A stretch of DNA of 22,309 nt from PNC22 sp035654175 (GCA_035654175.1 DASRXL010000124.1:1-22309); one strand, 5' to 3'; shown: positions 6,698 to 14,594, numbered from the stretch's first letter. Notes: generated by a model not told the origin, from the sequence alone. Made by a program: numbers and translations.

Positions 6698-9268
6698 ATG
6701 TCTGCCCCCCGCGAACGGCTCGGTCGCCTTGCCGCCACAACACTCATCCTTAGCCACTTCCTTGGAGGCCGGGCTGCCTTCGGGCAGCCCGCGCCCGCGT
6801 CGGACTGGGTGGTCACGGGGGCCGATTGCGCGCACTTCGCCGTCGGGGATGTCAACGCTGACGGGTTCGGCGACGTCCTGACGATCAACGGCTCGCGCCA
6901 GTTGTGCGCGGCCCTCTGCGTTCAGGGCTGGAAGGCGTCCGGCTGGCTGGTGTTGGCCGAGCCGTTCGACCCGGGGGAGCTCGCCCTGATCGCGGGCGAC
7001 TTCGACCCGGCGGCGCCCGGCGACGAGGCCGCCGTGCTGTACCCCGACGTGGCCGTCGTCCGCTCGACGTACCAGGGCGAGAAGCTCACAACATCGCGTC
7101 TCGTGGCCGCCCCCGAGGGCGTCACGTTCGCGGGCCCCGCCGCGGAGCACGGGCCGGACGCCCTGCGCGACGCGACGGGCGCGGTCTGGCGGCTCGGCCC
7201 GACGGGCTTTGAGCAGGCCAGCGAGGCGCGAGGACCGACAACCGCCGTCGCGCCACCGCCGTACGAGCCCGAAGCGCCGGCGCTGGCCGTTGTGAGCGGG
7301 GATGTCACGGGCGACGGGCTGGCAGACGCGTTCGGTCTGTTCGAGTGCTCGCGCCCCCACCCCCACCGCGTCCTGCGCATGGCGCCGGGCCTGAACACCG
7401 CCTCCGGCGACACCGACTCCGACGGCCTCGCGGATGAGGAGGAGGCCCGCCTCGGGGCCGACCCCCGGAGCCGCGACACCGACGCCGACGGGCTGCTCGA
7501 CGGGTGGGAGGTCCACGGGCTGCCGCGCGCCGTGCGGGGGCCCGAGACCGCGTTGAGCCCGGTCCGCCAGGACGTGATCGTCGCGGTGGCTCCGTACGCG
7601 CAGCTCGGGACCGCGGCCGTGCGGAGCGAGATCGAGAAGGCCAAGCGGCTCTACGCCCAGCTCAGCACACCCAATCCCGACGGCTCGACCGGCATCACCC
7701 TGCACCTGCGTTTCGACCCGGAGGTGCCGGAAGCGGAGCAGGGGTCGTGGAGCTGGTGGGAGGTCGGCAACGCCCGGCTCGAGCCCGGCGCGCGGGGGCT
7801 GATGCACTGGATGCAGGTGACGCCGGGTGGCGGCGGCCAAGCCCAGGAAACGGGCGACATGGGCGGGTGCGGCAACCACTGGGCCGCGTTCGCGCACGAG
7901 CTCGGGCACCAGCTCAGTCTCTCTCACACCGGCGACTCGGCGCCGGCTTGGTGCCCGCTGTACCCATCGCTGATGAGCTACGCGTTCACGTACCAGTTCG
8001 GCGGCGACGGGAACGCGATCCGCTTCTCCGACGGGCGGTTTGCGTCACTGGAGCTGCGCGAGGACGCACTGCCGGAGCGGCTGCCCTTCCCCGCGTCGGA
8101 GCTGTCGTACCTCGCGGCGGGTCCATTCCGGTTCCCGGTGTCGGACGACGGGAGCGGCGGCGCTCTCATCGACTGGAACCAGAATGGGCGGATCGACGAG
8201 CAGCCGGTCACGGCCGACGTGAACTACGGCGGCTCGACGAACGCCGGCATCCGCCGCTGGACCGACCTGATCGGCGCGGCGCCCGCGCTCGGGTATGTCG
8301 GCGGCACGTGCCTGCTCGTCACGCTCGACCAGACGCGCTCGGCGATCTCCGTGCGTTCGTACGAGGGCGGCGAGAAATGGAGCGAGGCGCGGGCCATCCG
8401 CGACTCGGCGGCGATCGATGACCCGGTGTTGGTCGCGGGGCCGGAGTGGGGGTATGTCTTCTTCCGGCAACAGTCCGGGTGGTACGCCGCCCGGGTGAAC
8501 GGTGCCGAGGCGCAGGCGCCGGTGTTCCTCGGCGACCTGCCGCGCTGCGACCTGAGCGGCGCGTGGCTGGGCTCCCGCGTGCTGCTGGTCTCGCGCCACA
8601 GCGACGATCGGCTCGAGACCCGCTGGCTCGAGTGGGGCGAGGCCCCGGCGCTCAAGCCGGGCCAAGCCCTCGAAACCCGCTCGCAGGTGCCGCCGGGACT
8701 CGCGGTGCACCCCAGCGACGGGCGAATCTGCATGGTCACGAGCATGCCCAACTCACACGGCGCACAGATGTGCATGCGGGTGACTTGGCTGACCGCCCAG
8801 GGCGAGCGCGTGCGCGAGGGCGAAACACTCTGGACCCGCGGCGAGCCCTCCGGCAATAGCTGCGTCACGCGCCCGGCCGTCGCCTTCACGCCCACAGGCG
8901 AGCTCAACATCTTCCACACCGCCTGGCCCGGCCCCAGCGGCCTCATGACCGCCTGGCGCACCCGGCGCGTCGAGAACACCGCCCTCGACGAGGGCTGGCT
9001 CACCGCGATGATGTACGACGAGTGGACCCTCACGCGCGTGGGCGTCACGTGCGCGATCGGGGCGCAGGGAGCGATCTACGCCTTCCGCTGGGATGCCGGC
9101 GAGCACGGCGAGGTGCACGTGAACCACCTCGGACTGTGCCACAACGCCCTCGGCATCGACCCCGAGCCGATGCGCGACTTCGACGACGGGGCGAAGATCT
9201 CCCAGTGGGGCATCCGCCATTCGATCCTGTGGATGTCGAGGGATCGGGCGCCGGCGGCCGCGCCGTGA
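6698..9268 (+). CDS. Exported metzincin-like zinc metalloprotease with Ca-binding repeats
   Basis: An 856-residue secreted protein. After a signal peptide (about residues 1-29) come FG-GAP/VCBS-like calcium loops (DVNADGFGDV from D51; DVTGDGLADA from D202) and two thrombospondin type 3 loops (DTDSDGLADEEE from D238; DTDADGLLDGWE from D260). The protease core has HELGHQLSLSH, giving zinc ligands H400, H404 and H410 and catalytic E401, and a Met-turn LMSYA with M426. Residue 407 is Ser where the classical HExxHxxGxxH motif has Gly. An EF-like loop DWNQNGRIDE starts at D492. Residues 510-850 are repetitive beta-rich sequence, possibly a propeller. The substrate is unknown; it is probably extracellular protein. 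The function call rests on the motif, not on overall similarity. A UUCG-loop hairpin lies in the signal-peptide codons. Confidence 0.82.
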   Translation: MSAPRERLGRLAATTLILSHFLGGRAAFGQPAPASDWVVTGADCAHFAVGDVNADGFGDVLTINGSRQLCAALCVQGWKASGWLVLAEPFDPGELALIAGDFDPAAPGDEAAVLYPDVAVVRSTYQGEKLTTSRLVAAPEGVTFAGPAAEHGPDALRDATGAVWRLGPTGFEQASEARGPTTAVAPPPYEPEAPALAVVSGDVTGDGLADAFGLFECSRPHPHRVLRMAPGLNTASGDTDSDGLADEEEARLGADPRSRDTDADGLLDGWEVHGLPRAVRGPETALSPVRQDVIVAVAPYAQLGTAAVRSEIEKAKRLYAQLSTPNPDGSTGITLHLRFDPEVPEAEQGSWSWWEVGNARLEPGARGLMHWMQVTPGGGGQAQETGDMGGCGNHWAAFAHELGHQLSLSHTGDSAPAWCPLYPSLMSYAFTYQFGGDGNAIRFSDGRFASLELREDALPERLPFPASELSYLAAGPFRFPVSDDGSGGALIDWNQNGRIDEQPVTADVNYGGSTNAGIRRWTDLIGAAPALGYVGGTCLLVTLDQTRSAISVRSYEGGEKWSEARAIRDSAAIDDPVLVAGPEWGYVFFRQQSGWYAARVNGAEAQAPVFLGDLPRCDLSGAWLGSRVLLVSRHSDDRLETRWLEWGEAPALKPGQALETRSQVPPGLAVHPSDGRICMVTSMPNSHGAQMCMRVTWLTAQGERVREGETLWTRGEPSGNSCVTRPAVAFTPTGELNIFHTAWPGPSGLMTAWRTRRVENTALDEGWLTAMMYDEWTLTRVGVTCAIGAQGAIYAFRWDAGEHGEVHVNHLGLCHNALGIDPEPMRDFDDGAKISQWGIRHSILWMSRDRAPAAAP
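6771..6790 (+). other. Perfect hairpin with UUCG loop inside 5' coding sequence
   Basis: GGGCTGCC (6771-6778) pairs perfectly with GGCAGCCC (6783-6790) around TTCG, closed by a C-G pair. This is the exceptionally stable cUUCGg tetraloop form. It begins 73 bases inside the metalloprotease gene. Confidence 0.6.
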
Positions 9269-9286
9269 CGTCGGGCTGATCCCCGG

Positions 9287-9292
9287 TACGAT
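9287..9292 (+). promoter_or_regulatory. -10-like TACGAT before the DinB-like gene
   Basis: TACGAT ends six bases before the ATG at 9299, with no Shine-Dalgarno site. The placement is the same as at 6686 and on the minus strand at 12857-12862. Confidence 0.5.
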
Positions 9293-9298
9293 GGCGCC

Positions 9299-9766
9299 AT
9301 GGACAGATCAATTATCGACCGCTACGAAGCCGGCGCCGAAGTCCCCGCCCGCGCCATCGTCGGGCTTACCCCGGCCCAGCTCGACGCACACCCGATCCAG
9401 GGGACTTGGTCCATCCGCCAGATCATCGTCCACCTGCTCGAGAGCGAGCTCGCGGCTATCCACCGCATGCGCCGCATCGCGGGCGAGGAGCGGCCCCTGC
9501 TGATTTCGTACGACGAGTCGGCGCTCGCGTCGAACCTCCTGTACGAGCGCGAGGACCTGCGCGCCGTTACGGATCTCTTCGCGGACCTCCGCCGCTGGCA
9601 TGCCGCGTGGCTCCGGCGCATGCCCGACGGCGCGTTCGACCGGAAGGGAGTCCACAACCAGCGGGGTCTCGTCGGCCTCGGCGAGATGGTCGGGATGTAC
9701 GTGGACCACCTCGAGCACCACATGAAGTTCGTCCACGAGAAGAAGGTACTGCTCGGAGTGTCATAA
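9299..9766 (+). CDS. DinB/DUF664-like four-helix metal-binding protein
   Basis: A 155-residue all-alpha protein with the DinB/YfiT-like pattern. It has the WSIRQIIVHLLESE segment with His45 and a C-terminal HLEHHMKF helix with His137 and His140/141, which together can form the three-histidine metal site. Members are putative thiol-dependent transferases or hydrolases (for example acting on mycothiol or bacillithiol); the actual reaction is not predictable here. The length is typical of the family. It begins 30 bases after the metalloprotease and is preceded by its own -10-like hexamer, so it may be transcribed independently. Confidence 0.82.
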   Translation: MDRSIIDRYEAGAEVPARAIVGLTPAQLDAHPIQGTWSIRQIIVHLLESELAAIHRMRRIAGEERPLLISYDESALASNLLYEREDLRAVTDLFADLRRWHAAWLRRMPDGAFDRKGVHNQRGLVGLGEMVGMYVDHLEHHMKFVHEKKVLLGVS

Positions 9767-9800
9767 GATCGTCGGGAAACGCCGCCTCCGCTCTGTAGGC

Positions 9801-10517
9801 ATGCCCGCCGCTCCGAGCGAGGGTGGCTTGGACGAGACGTGGTCAGTGAATATGCCGTTGGGCCTCAACTCCAAAAGCTCTACGACTCGACGTGTATTCG
9901 CGGCGGTGTGCTGGCTCGCGGCCGGACTGCTCGCGGCGACACTCCTCGCTTGGTGGCTGCCGGAAATTGAGCTTGCTTCGCGCCCGCTCGATCCGTTCGC
10001 ACGGGGACAGTGGACAGAAGCGCCACCGGCGTCATTGGACGAACTGGACCTCCCTACTGACACGCTCGACCGGCGCGCGGTCCAGTTCCGCTGGATTGGC
10101 GTCACGGCGACATCGCTCCACGGCGCACACCCTGACGGCGCGAGCGTGATGAGTTCCTCACCTGCCTCGGGATGGCCGCTCCGCATGTGGGCCGCTCGGC
10201 ATGGGTCCTCAGTCGGCCCCGGGATAATCCGCCTCCGCGGCCCACTCGGTGAGTGGGGCGCGTGTGGCTCTCGCGTTACCGCAGGAACAGATTGGGCATC
10301 GCTTCGAATCCTTCCAGAGCCACAATGGCCCGGAATGCTCGTGAACTCCCTCCTTTTCGGGGCGGCGCTCTTCGCGATCTGGAGAGCTGCGGCAACGTTC
10401 ACTCGGCGCTTCGTCGCTCATGTGGGGGTTTCGCCTGGAGCTTGTCCCCGCTGCCGATATCCGCTCGTTGGAATGACAAGATGTCCCGAATGTGGGTACG
10501 GAGAGGCTTCTCGATGA
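9801..10517 (+). CDS. Membrane protein with C-terminal zinc ribbon (second copy of plan)
   Basis: A 238-residue protein of unknown function with the same plan as the protein at 4251-4952. It has an N-terminal membrane helix (about residues 31-54), an extracytoplasmic middle of about 120 residues, a second membrane helix near 177-195, and a zinc ribbon (C215, C218, C228, C231; CPRC...CPECG). The middle domains show no obvious sequence similarity by eye. An ATG at 9852 is an equally plausible start and would remove 17 hydrophilic residues before the helix. Neither start has a Shine-Dalgarno site. A TAAGAT hexamer at 9764-9769 could be a -10 element. Its TGA overlaps the ATG of the aldehyde dehydrogenase (ATGA at 10514-10517). 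Base composition is slightly less GC-biased than its neighbours. Confidence 0.7.
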   Translation: MPAAPSEGGLDETWSVNMPLGLNSKSSTTRRVFAAVCWLAAGLLAATLLAWWLPEIELASRPLDPFARGQWTEAPPASLDELDLPTDTLDRRAVQFRWIGVTATSLHGAHPDGASVMSSSPASGWPLRMWAARHGSSVGPGIIRLRGPLGEWGACGSRVTAGTDWASLRILPEPQWPGMLVNSLLFGAALFAIWRAAATFTRRFVAHVGVSPGACPRCRYPLVGMTRCPECGYGEASR

Positions 10518-12022
10518 CGCGATCGATCACGCCACAGCACCTCGACTTCGCCTCCTCGCTCACGCAGTGGGATTACGCCCCCGCTCCCGAGACCGCGAAG
10601 GTGGAGATCGCGCCCCGTTACGGGCACTTCATCAACGGCCTGTTTGTTGAGCCAAGGACCGACGGGGCGACAAAGCGACGGAGCGACGAAGGCGCATACT
10701 TCCCCTCGATCAATCCCGCGACCGAGGCCACTCTCTGCGAAGTCGCCCAAGGTTCCGGAGCCGACGTGGAGGCCGCCGTGCGCGCCGCACGCGGCGCCCT
10801 CCCCGCCTGGTCCGCACTTCCGGCCAAGGAGCGCGCCAAGTACATCTACCGCATCGCCCGGCGCATCCAGGAGCGTGCCCGCGAGCTCGCCATCCTCGAG
10901 ACCATCGACGGCGGCAAGCCGATCCGCGAGAGCCGCGACGTGGATATCCCCCTCGCCGCGGCCCACTTCTTTTACCACGCCGGCTGGGCCGACAAGCTCC
11001 GCTTCGCCTTCGCCGGGCGCGAGCCCAGGCCCGTGGGCGTCTGCGGCCAGATCATCCCCTGGAACTTCCCGCTGCTCATGGCCGCGTGGAAGCTCGCCCC
11101 GGCGCTGGCCTGCGGCAACACGTGCGTGCTCAAGCCGGCGGAGACCACGCCGCTGACAGCCCTGCGCTTGGCCGAGATCTGCCAGGAAGTCGGGCTGCCC
11201 CCGGGCGTGGTCAACATCGTCACGGGCGACGGGCGCACCGGAGCCGCGATCGTGAGTCACCCGGACATCGACAAAATCGCCTTCACCGGCTCGACGGAGG
11301 TGGGCAAGAAGATTGCGGCGGCGACGGCGGGAACCGGCAAGCGCCTCACGCTCGAGCTCGGCGGCAAGAGTCCCAACATCATCTTCGAGGACGCGAGCCT
11401 CGACCAGGCGGTCGAGGGCATCATCGAGGGCATCTACTTCAACCAGGGGCACGTGTGCTGCGCGGGCTCGCGTCTGTTCGTGCAGGAATCGATCCTGGAG
11501 GAGGTCATCGCCAAGCTCGAGATTCGGTTGGCGAGCCTGCGCGTCGGCGATCCGCTCGACAAGAACACAGACATCGGCGCGATCAACTCACGCCAGCAGC
11601 TCGACACGATCGAGCGCTACCTCGAGGCCGGGCGCAGCGAGGGGGCCGCGCTGCACCAGGTCAATGGCCACCCGCTTCCGTCAAAGGGGTACTGGTGCCG
11701 GCCCGGCTTTTTCACCGGTGTGCAGCCCAGCCACACGATCGCGCGCGAGGAGATCTTCGGCCCCGTGCTCGCGGTCATGAGCTTCCGCACGCCCGAGGAG
11801 GCGATCACCCGCGCCAACAACACCCCGTACGGCCTCGCCGCGGGCGTGTGGACCGACAAGGGCTCAAAGATCTTCGAGATCGCGAGCAGGCTCAAGGCGG
11901 GCGTCGTCTGGCTGAACACGTACAACAAGTTCGATCCCTCGAGCCCCTTCGGCGGCTTCAAGGAATCCGGCTTCGGGCGCGAGGGTGGAATGCACGGCCT
12001 CCGCGCGTACGTGAAGCTATGA
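10514..12022 (+). CDS. NAD(P)-dependent aldehyde dehydrogenase (catalytic)
   Basis: A 502-residue aldehyde dehydrogenase oxidising an aldehyde to the acid. The catalytic cysteine is C315 in NQGHVCCAGSR, the general base is E281 in LELGGKSPN, and the cofactor-binding IIPWNFP and FTGSTEVGK motifs are intact. The C-terminal SPFGGFKESGFGRE motif is also present. Linkage with deoC and a short non-catalytic homologue suggests acetaldehyde as substrate, but this is inference. The ATG is chosen because it overlaps the previous stop (ATGA); the frame stays open upstream without support. Residues 51-58 (GATKRRSD) are encoded exactly by three copies of an octamer repeat and look like an insertion in the surface loop between FVEP and YFPSINPAT. 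Confidence 0.93.
   Translation: MTRSITPQHLDFASSLTQWDYAPAPETAKVEIAPRYGHFINGLFVEPRTDGATKRRSDEGAYFPSINPATEATLCEVAQGSGADVEAAVRAARGALPAWSALPAKERAKYIYRIARRIQERARELAILETIDGGKPIRESRDVDIPLAAAHFFYHAGWADKLRFAFAGREPRPVGVCGQIIPWNFPLLMAAWKLAPALACGNTCVLKPAETTPLTALRLAEICQEVGLPPGVVNIVTGDGRTGAAIVSHPDIDKIAFTGSTEVGKKIAAATAGTGKRLTLELGGKSPNIIFEDASLDQAVEGIIEGIYFNQGHVCCAGSRLFVQESILEEVIAKLEIRLASLRVGDPLDKNTDIGAINSRQQLDTIERYLEAGRSEGAALHQVNGHPLPSKGYWCRPGFFTGVQPSHTIAREEIFGPVLAVMSFRTPEEAITRANNTPYGLAAGVWTDKGSKIFEIASRLKAGVVWLNTYNKFDPSSPFGGFKESGFGREGGMHGLRAYVKL
10664..10687 (+). repeat. Three in-frame octamer repeats inside the aldehyde dehydrogenase gene
   Basis: Units GGGGCGAC, AAAGCGAC and GGAGCGAC are contiguous. The 24 bases encode GATKRRSD without breaking the frame. 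The 15-mer at 10674-10688 recurs exactly on the opposite strand at 19751-19765. Confidence 0.7.
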
Positions 12023-12092
12023 CGCCCGCGAGCATCCTCCGTGCTTCGAGCCCGAGCGGCGTCGTGCCGCAACCAGAGCCCCGGAAAGCATG

Positions 12093-12851
12093 TCACGGAC
12101 CGGTTGGGGCCCCGCTCTCCACCGTCCCCCGCCGCTGCAGCCAGTTCGACACCACCCAACACAGGATCGCCCAGCTCAGCCCCGCGCTCCAGCCCGCCAG
12201 CACGTCCGTCGGATAATGCACGCCGAGGAACACCCGGGTGAGGCCCACGAGCAGGGTCACGACGAGCGCGACGGAGAGGATGTACACCTTCAGCCTGCGG
12301 CTCTCCTCGAGGCTCGCGAGCAGCGCCCCCAGCGTAATCCACACCACGGCCGACAGCATCGCGTGCCCGCTCGGAAAGCTCGCGGTGCGGATCGGCGTCA
12401 GGTGCGGCACGATGTCCGGGCGGGCGCGGTCGAAGCCCAGCTTCATGAGCGTGCTCACCACCGCCCCCCCCGCCACCGACCCCAGCACCAGCCACATCGC
12501 ATGCCGCTTCCGGCGGAGCCACAGATAGCCCGCGACCGCCCCGGTCACGAGAGCGAGCACGGCGTTGCTGCCGAGCGCGGTGAGCTCCAGCGCCACCTCC
12601 GCGAGCACGTCGGGACCGATCGTCTTCGAGGGGTCGTCAGGCTCGCGCAGCCGCTCGACCACCCACGTGTCGAATCGCTTCGACTCCCCTTCGGTGACCT
12701 CGTCGGCCAGCTCGAGGAAGAACCAGACTCCGATCACGGCCACGAGCAGGATCGCCAGCAGGCGCAGCTCCCGCCGGCCGAGCCCCAGAACCCAGGCGAG
12801 CCCCCGCCCGAGGAGCCTGCCGACGCGGCGTGTGACGGCCCGCGTTTCCAT
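12093..12851 (-). CDS. PAP2-family membrane phosphatase
   Basis: A 252-residue integral membrane phosphatase, of the family that dephosphorylates phosphatidic acid, phosphatidylglycerophosphate or undecaprenyl diphosphate. All three signature motifs are present: KLGFDRARP (K137-P145), FPSGH (159-163) and TRVFLGVHYPTD, with R206, H212 and D216. Membrane helices are at about 30-48, 92-112, 118-136, 165-182, 188-206 and 216-236. The start ATG at 12851 is preferred to an in-frame TTG two codons earlier, because a -10-like TACGCT lies five bases upstream. It sits on the opposite strand between the two aldehyde dehydrogenase homologues, so it interrupts that pair. The substrate is not determined. 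Confidence 0.92.
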   Translation of the reverse strand: METRAVTRRVGRLLGRGLAWVLGLGRRELRLLAILLVAVIGVWFFLELADEVTEGESKRFDTWVVERLREPDDPSKTIGPDVLAEVALELTALGSNAVLALVTGAVAGYLWLRRKRHAMWLVLGSVAGGAVVSTLMKLGFDRARPDIVPHLTPIRTASFPSGHAMLSAVVWITLGALLASLEESRRLKVYILSVALVVTLLVGLTRVFLGVHYPTDVLAGWSAGLSWAILCWVVSNWLQRRGTVESGAPTGP

Positions 12852-12856
12852 GGCCA

Positions 12857-12862
12857 AGCGTA
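12857..12862 (-). promoter_or_regulatory. -10-like TACGCT before the PAP2 gene
   Basis: On the minus strand TACGCT ends five bases before the ATG at 12851. It is the same hexamer as at 6686-6691 and has no ribosome-binding site after it. Confidence 0.45.
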
Positions 12863-12896
12863 GGGCTCCGCCGCGCAGGGCCTCCTCCTCGCCCCG

Positions 12897-12902
12897 TACA
12901 CT
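12897..12902 (+). promoter_or_regulatory. Candidate -10 (TACACT) for the short ALDH homologue
   Basis: TACACT lies 45 bases before the ATG at 12948. With a Shine-Dalgarno-like CGGGAG at 12935-12940, this would be a leadered promoter, divergent from the PAP2 promoter 35 bases away. Confidence 0.35.
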
Positions 12903-12947
12903 CCGCTCGACGCGGCGCGCGGGGGCGTCCGCGGCGGGAGCACACTC

Positions 12948-13844
12948 ATGGCCGAGCGTCTCGGTGTGACGAAAACCTACAAGCTATTCATCGGCGGCCA
13001 GTTCCCCCGCACCGAGTCCGGACGCTCGGCGCCGATCGCCGGCTGCGCGGGCGGGGTGATCGCCCACACGTGCCAGGCCTCTCGCAAGGACTTGCGCAAC
13101 GCCGTCGAGGCCGCGGCGGCGGCGCAGCCGAAATGGTCGGCGGCGACCGCGTACCTGCGCGCGCAGGTCCTGTACCGGCTCGCCGAGATGATGGAGGGGA
13201 AGCGGCGCGAGTTCGAAGCCGCGCTCGACCTGCACGGCGGGACCGGGGCAGGGGGGCGTCGGGGCGGCGAGGCCGAGGTCGAGACGTCGATCGACCGCGT
13301 CCTGCACTTCGCCGGATGGGCGGACAAGTATCCGCAGGTGCTCGGCTGCGCCAACCCGGTGGCGGGCCCGTACCACAACTTCACCGTGCCCGAGGCCGTG
13401 GGCGTCGTAGGCGTCGTCTGTCCCGACGAGCACCCGCTCCTCTCGCTCGTGTCGCTCGTCGCCCCGGTCGTCTGCTGCGGAAATGCGTGCGTGGTGCTCG
13501 CCGGCGAGCGCAACCCGATCCCCGGATGCATCCTCGCCGAGGCGATCGCGACGAGCGACATGCCCCCGGGCGTGATCAATATCCTCACCGGCTTCCGCCA
13601 CGAGCTCGTGCCCCACTTCGCCTCGCACCGCGAGATCGGCGCGATCCACGGCGCGGGGCTGAGCGCCGAGCACCGCCGGTCGCTGGAGCTCGGCGCCGCG
13701 GAGAACCTCAAGCGCGTCACCGTGCGCGAACTGCCGATCGGGACGAGCGCCGGCGGCTGGTTCGACGACGAGACATGCCAGGGCCCGCACTGGATCGAGC
13801 CGTTCGTCGAGTTCAAGACGATCTGGCACCCCTCGGGCGCGTGA
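12948..13844 (+). CDS. Short, non-catalytic aldehyde dehydrogenase homologue (ALDH16-type second subunit)
   Basis: A 298-residue protein matching only the N-terminal, cofactor-domain part of aldehyde dehydrogenases. TYKLFIGGQFPRTESGR starts near residue 9, ASRKDLRNAVEAA follows, then GNACVVLAGERNP and PPGVINILTG. It ends in FVEFKTIWHPSGA without the domain that carries the catalytic cysteine, and the usual FTGS loop is replaced by IHGAG. Homologues of similar length with the same ending are, as I recall, paired with a full aldehyde dehydrogenase next to deoC in actinobacteria and resemble the non-catalytic second half of ALDH16. So this looks like a complete pseudoenzyme subunit, not a broken gene. 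A partner role with the enzyme at 10514-12022 is inference. The segment GGTGAGGRRGG near residue 99 is poorly conserved. Confidence 0.8.
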   Translation: MAERLGVTKTYKLFIGGQFPRTESGRSAPIAGCAGGVIAHTCQASRKDLRNAVEAAAAAQPKWSAATAYLRAQVLYRLAEMMEGKRREFEAALDLHGGTGAGGRRGGEAEVETSIDRVLHFAGWADKYPQVLGCANPVAGPYHNFTVPEAVGVVGVVCPDEHPLLSLVSLVAPVVCCGNACVVLAGERNPIPGCILAEAIATSDMPPGVINILTGFRHELVPHFASHREIGAIHGAGLSAEHRRSLELGAAENLKRVTVRELPIGTSAGGWFDDETCQGPHWIEPFVEFKTIWHPSGA

Positions 13845-13884
13845 GCCGGCGCGTGCGCCGCCTCAGGGGCGCGGGACGCACGGG

Positions 13885-14586
13885 CTATGCCGGTTGCTTG
13901 GGCGCGCTCGGCCGGCGCTCCTCGCCCGGCCACGGCGGCAGGCGCGACTCGAACGCCCCGATCACCGAGTGCGCCGACACCGAGGCCAGGATCGCGAGGG
14001 CCAGCGCCCCCACGACGGCGACCACGATGCGCACCGCGCCGCCGAACGACTCGACGGGGGCCATGAGCCAGTTCAGCCCCGATCCCATCAGGAGCCACGC
14101 CCCGACCGCGAGCACGGGCGCCGCCAGGAGCGCCCCCACGATCAGGCGCCTCCACGCGCGCCGGTCGCCGCCGAGCGCGAAGACCACCGCCGCGCCGACG
14201 AACACCGCCGCCGCGAGCACGCGCCCGTCGAAGACCGGATCGCGCACCAGCCGCGCCAGGGCCTGACCCTCGGACACTGTGCCGTCGGACCGCGTCACGA
14301 TCGCGCTGAACCGGCCCAGGGTCGCCGCGGCGAAGATCGTCGCCCCGACGCACGCCGCCGCGAGCGCCGGCGCCTCGCGCGGCCTGCCGAGCCCGAGCAG
14401 GATCCCGATGACCGCCGCGATCAGCGTCACGGCTTCAAACCCGAGAAACCCCCAGACAGGGGGCTCGCGCATCACCGCGTCGGACATGCCCCAGACCGCC
14501 GAAGCCCCCACAAGCGCCGCGATCGCGAGCAGACCGAGCCGCGTCGCCCTGGCCCCCCGCGTTGTTCTTGGTCCCGTTTCGCCCAT
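13885..14586 (-). CDS. Multi-spanning membrane protein of unknown function
   Basis: A 233-residue very hydrophobic protein with about six membrane helices (roughly residues 15-35, 48-70, 77-95, 125-142, 150-170 and 185-208) and a basic, Pro-rich cytoplasmic C-terminus. There are no recognisable catalytic or transporter motifs. The ATG at 14586 is chosen because it immediately precedes the first helix and has TAGGAT eight bases upstream; the frame continues upstream through the intergenic region but without coding character. It converges with the short aldehyde dehydrogenase homologue (40-base gap) and diverges from fliD. Confidence 0.7.
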   Translation of the reverse strand: MGETGPRTTRGARATRLGLLAIAALVGASAVWGMSDAVMREPPVWGFLGFEAVTLIAAVIGILLGLGRPREAPALAAACVGATIFAAATLGRFSAIVTRSDGTVSEGQALARLVRDPVFDGRVLAAAVFVGAAVVFALGGDRRAWRRLIVGALLAAPVLAVGAWLLMGSGLNWLMAPVESFGGAVRIVVAVVGALALAILASVSAHSVIGAFESRLPPWPGEERRPSAPKQPA

Positions 14587-14594
14587 GGCCGCCC

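Noticed and set aside
10253..10513. In-frame upstream extension of the aldehyde dehydrogenase
   Set aside because: It overlaps the zinc-ribbon coding sequence, has no ALDH similarity, and the ATGA overlap explains the start.
12948..13844. Short aldehyde dehydrogenase as a truncated pseudogene
   Set aside because: The ending FVEFKTIWHP is what I recall for full-length members of the deoC-linked short ALDH group, and there is no remnant of the missing domain after the stop.
13847..13860. GGCGC-GT-GCGCC palindrome between convergent genes as a terminator
   Set aside because: Only a five-base stem with no T-tract; common by chance at this GC content.
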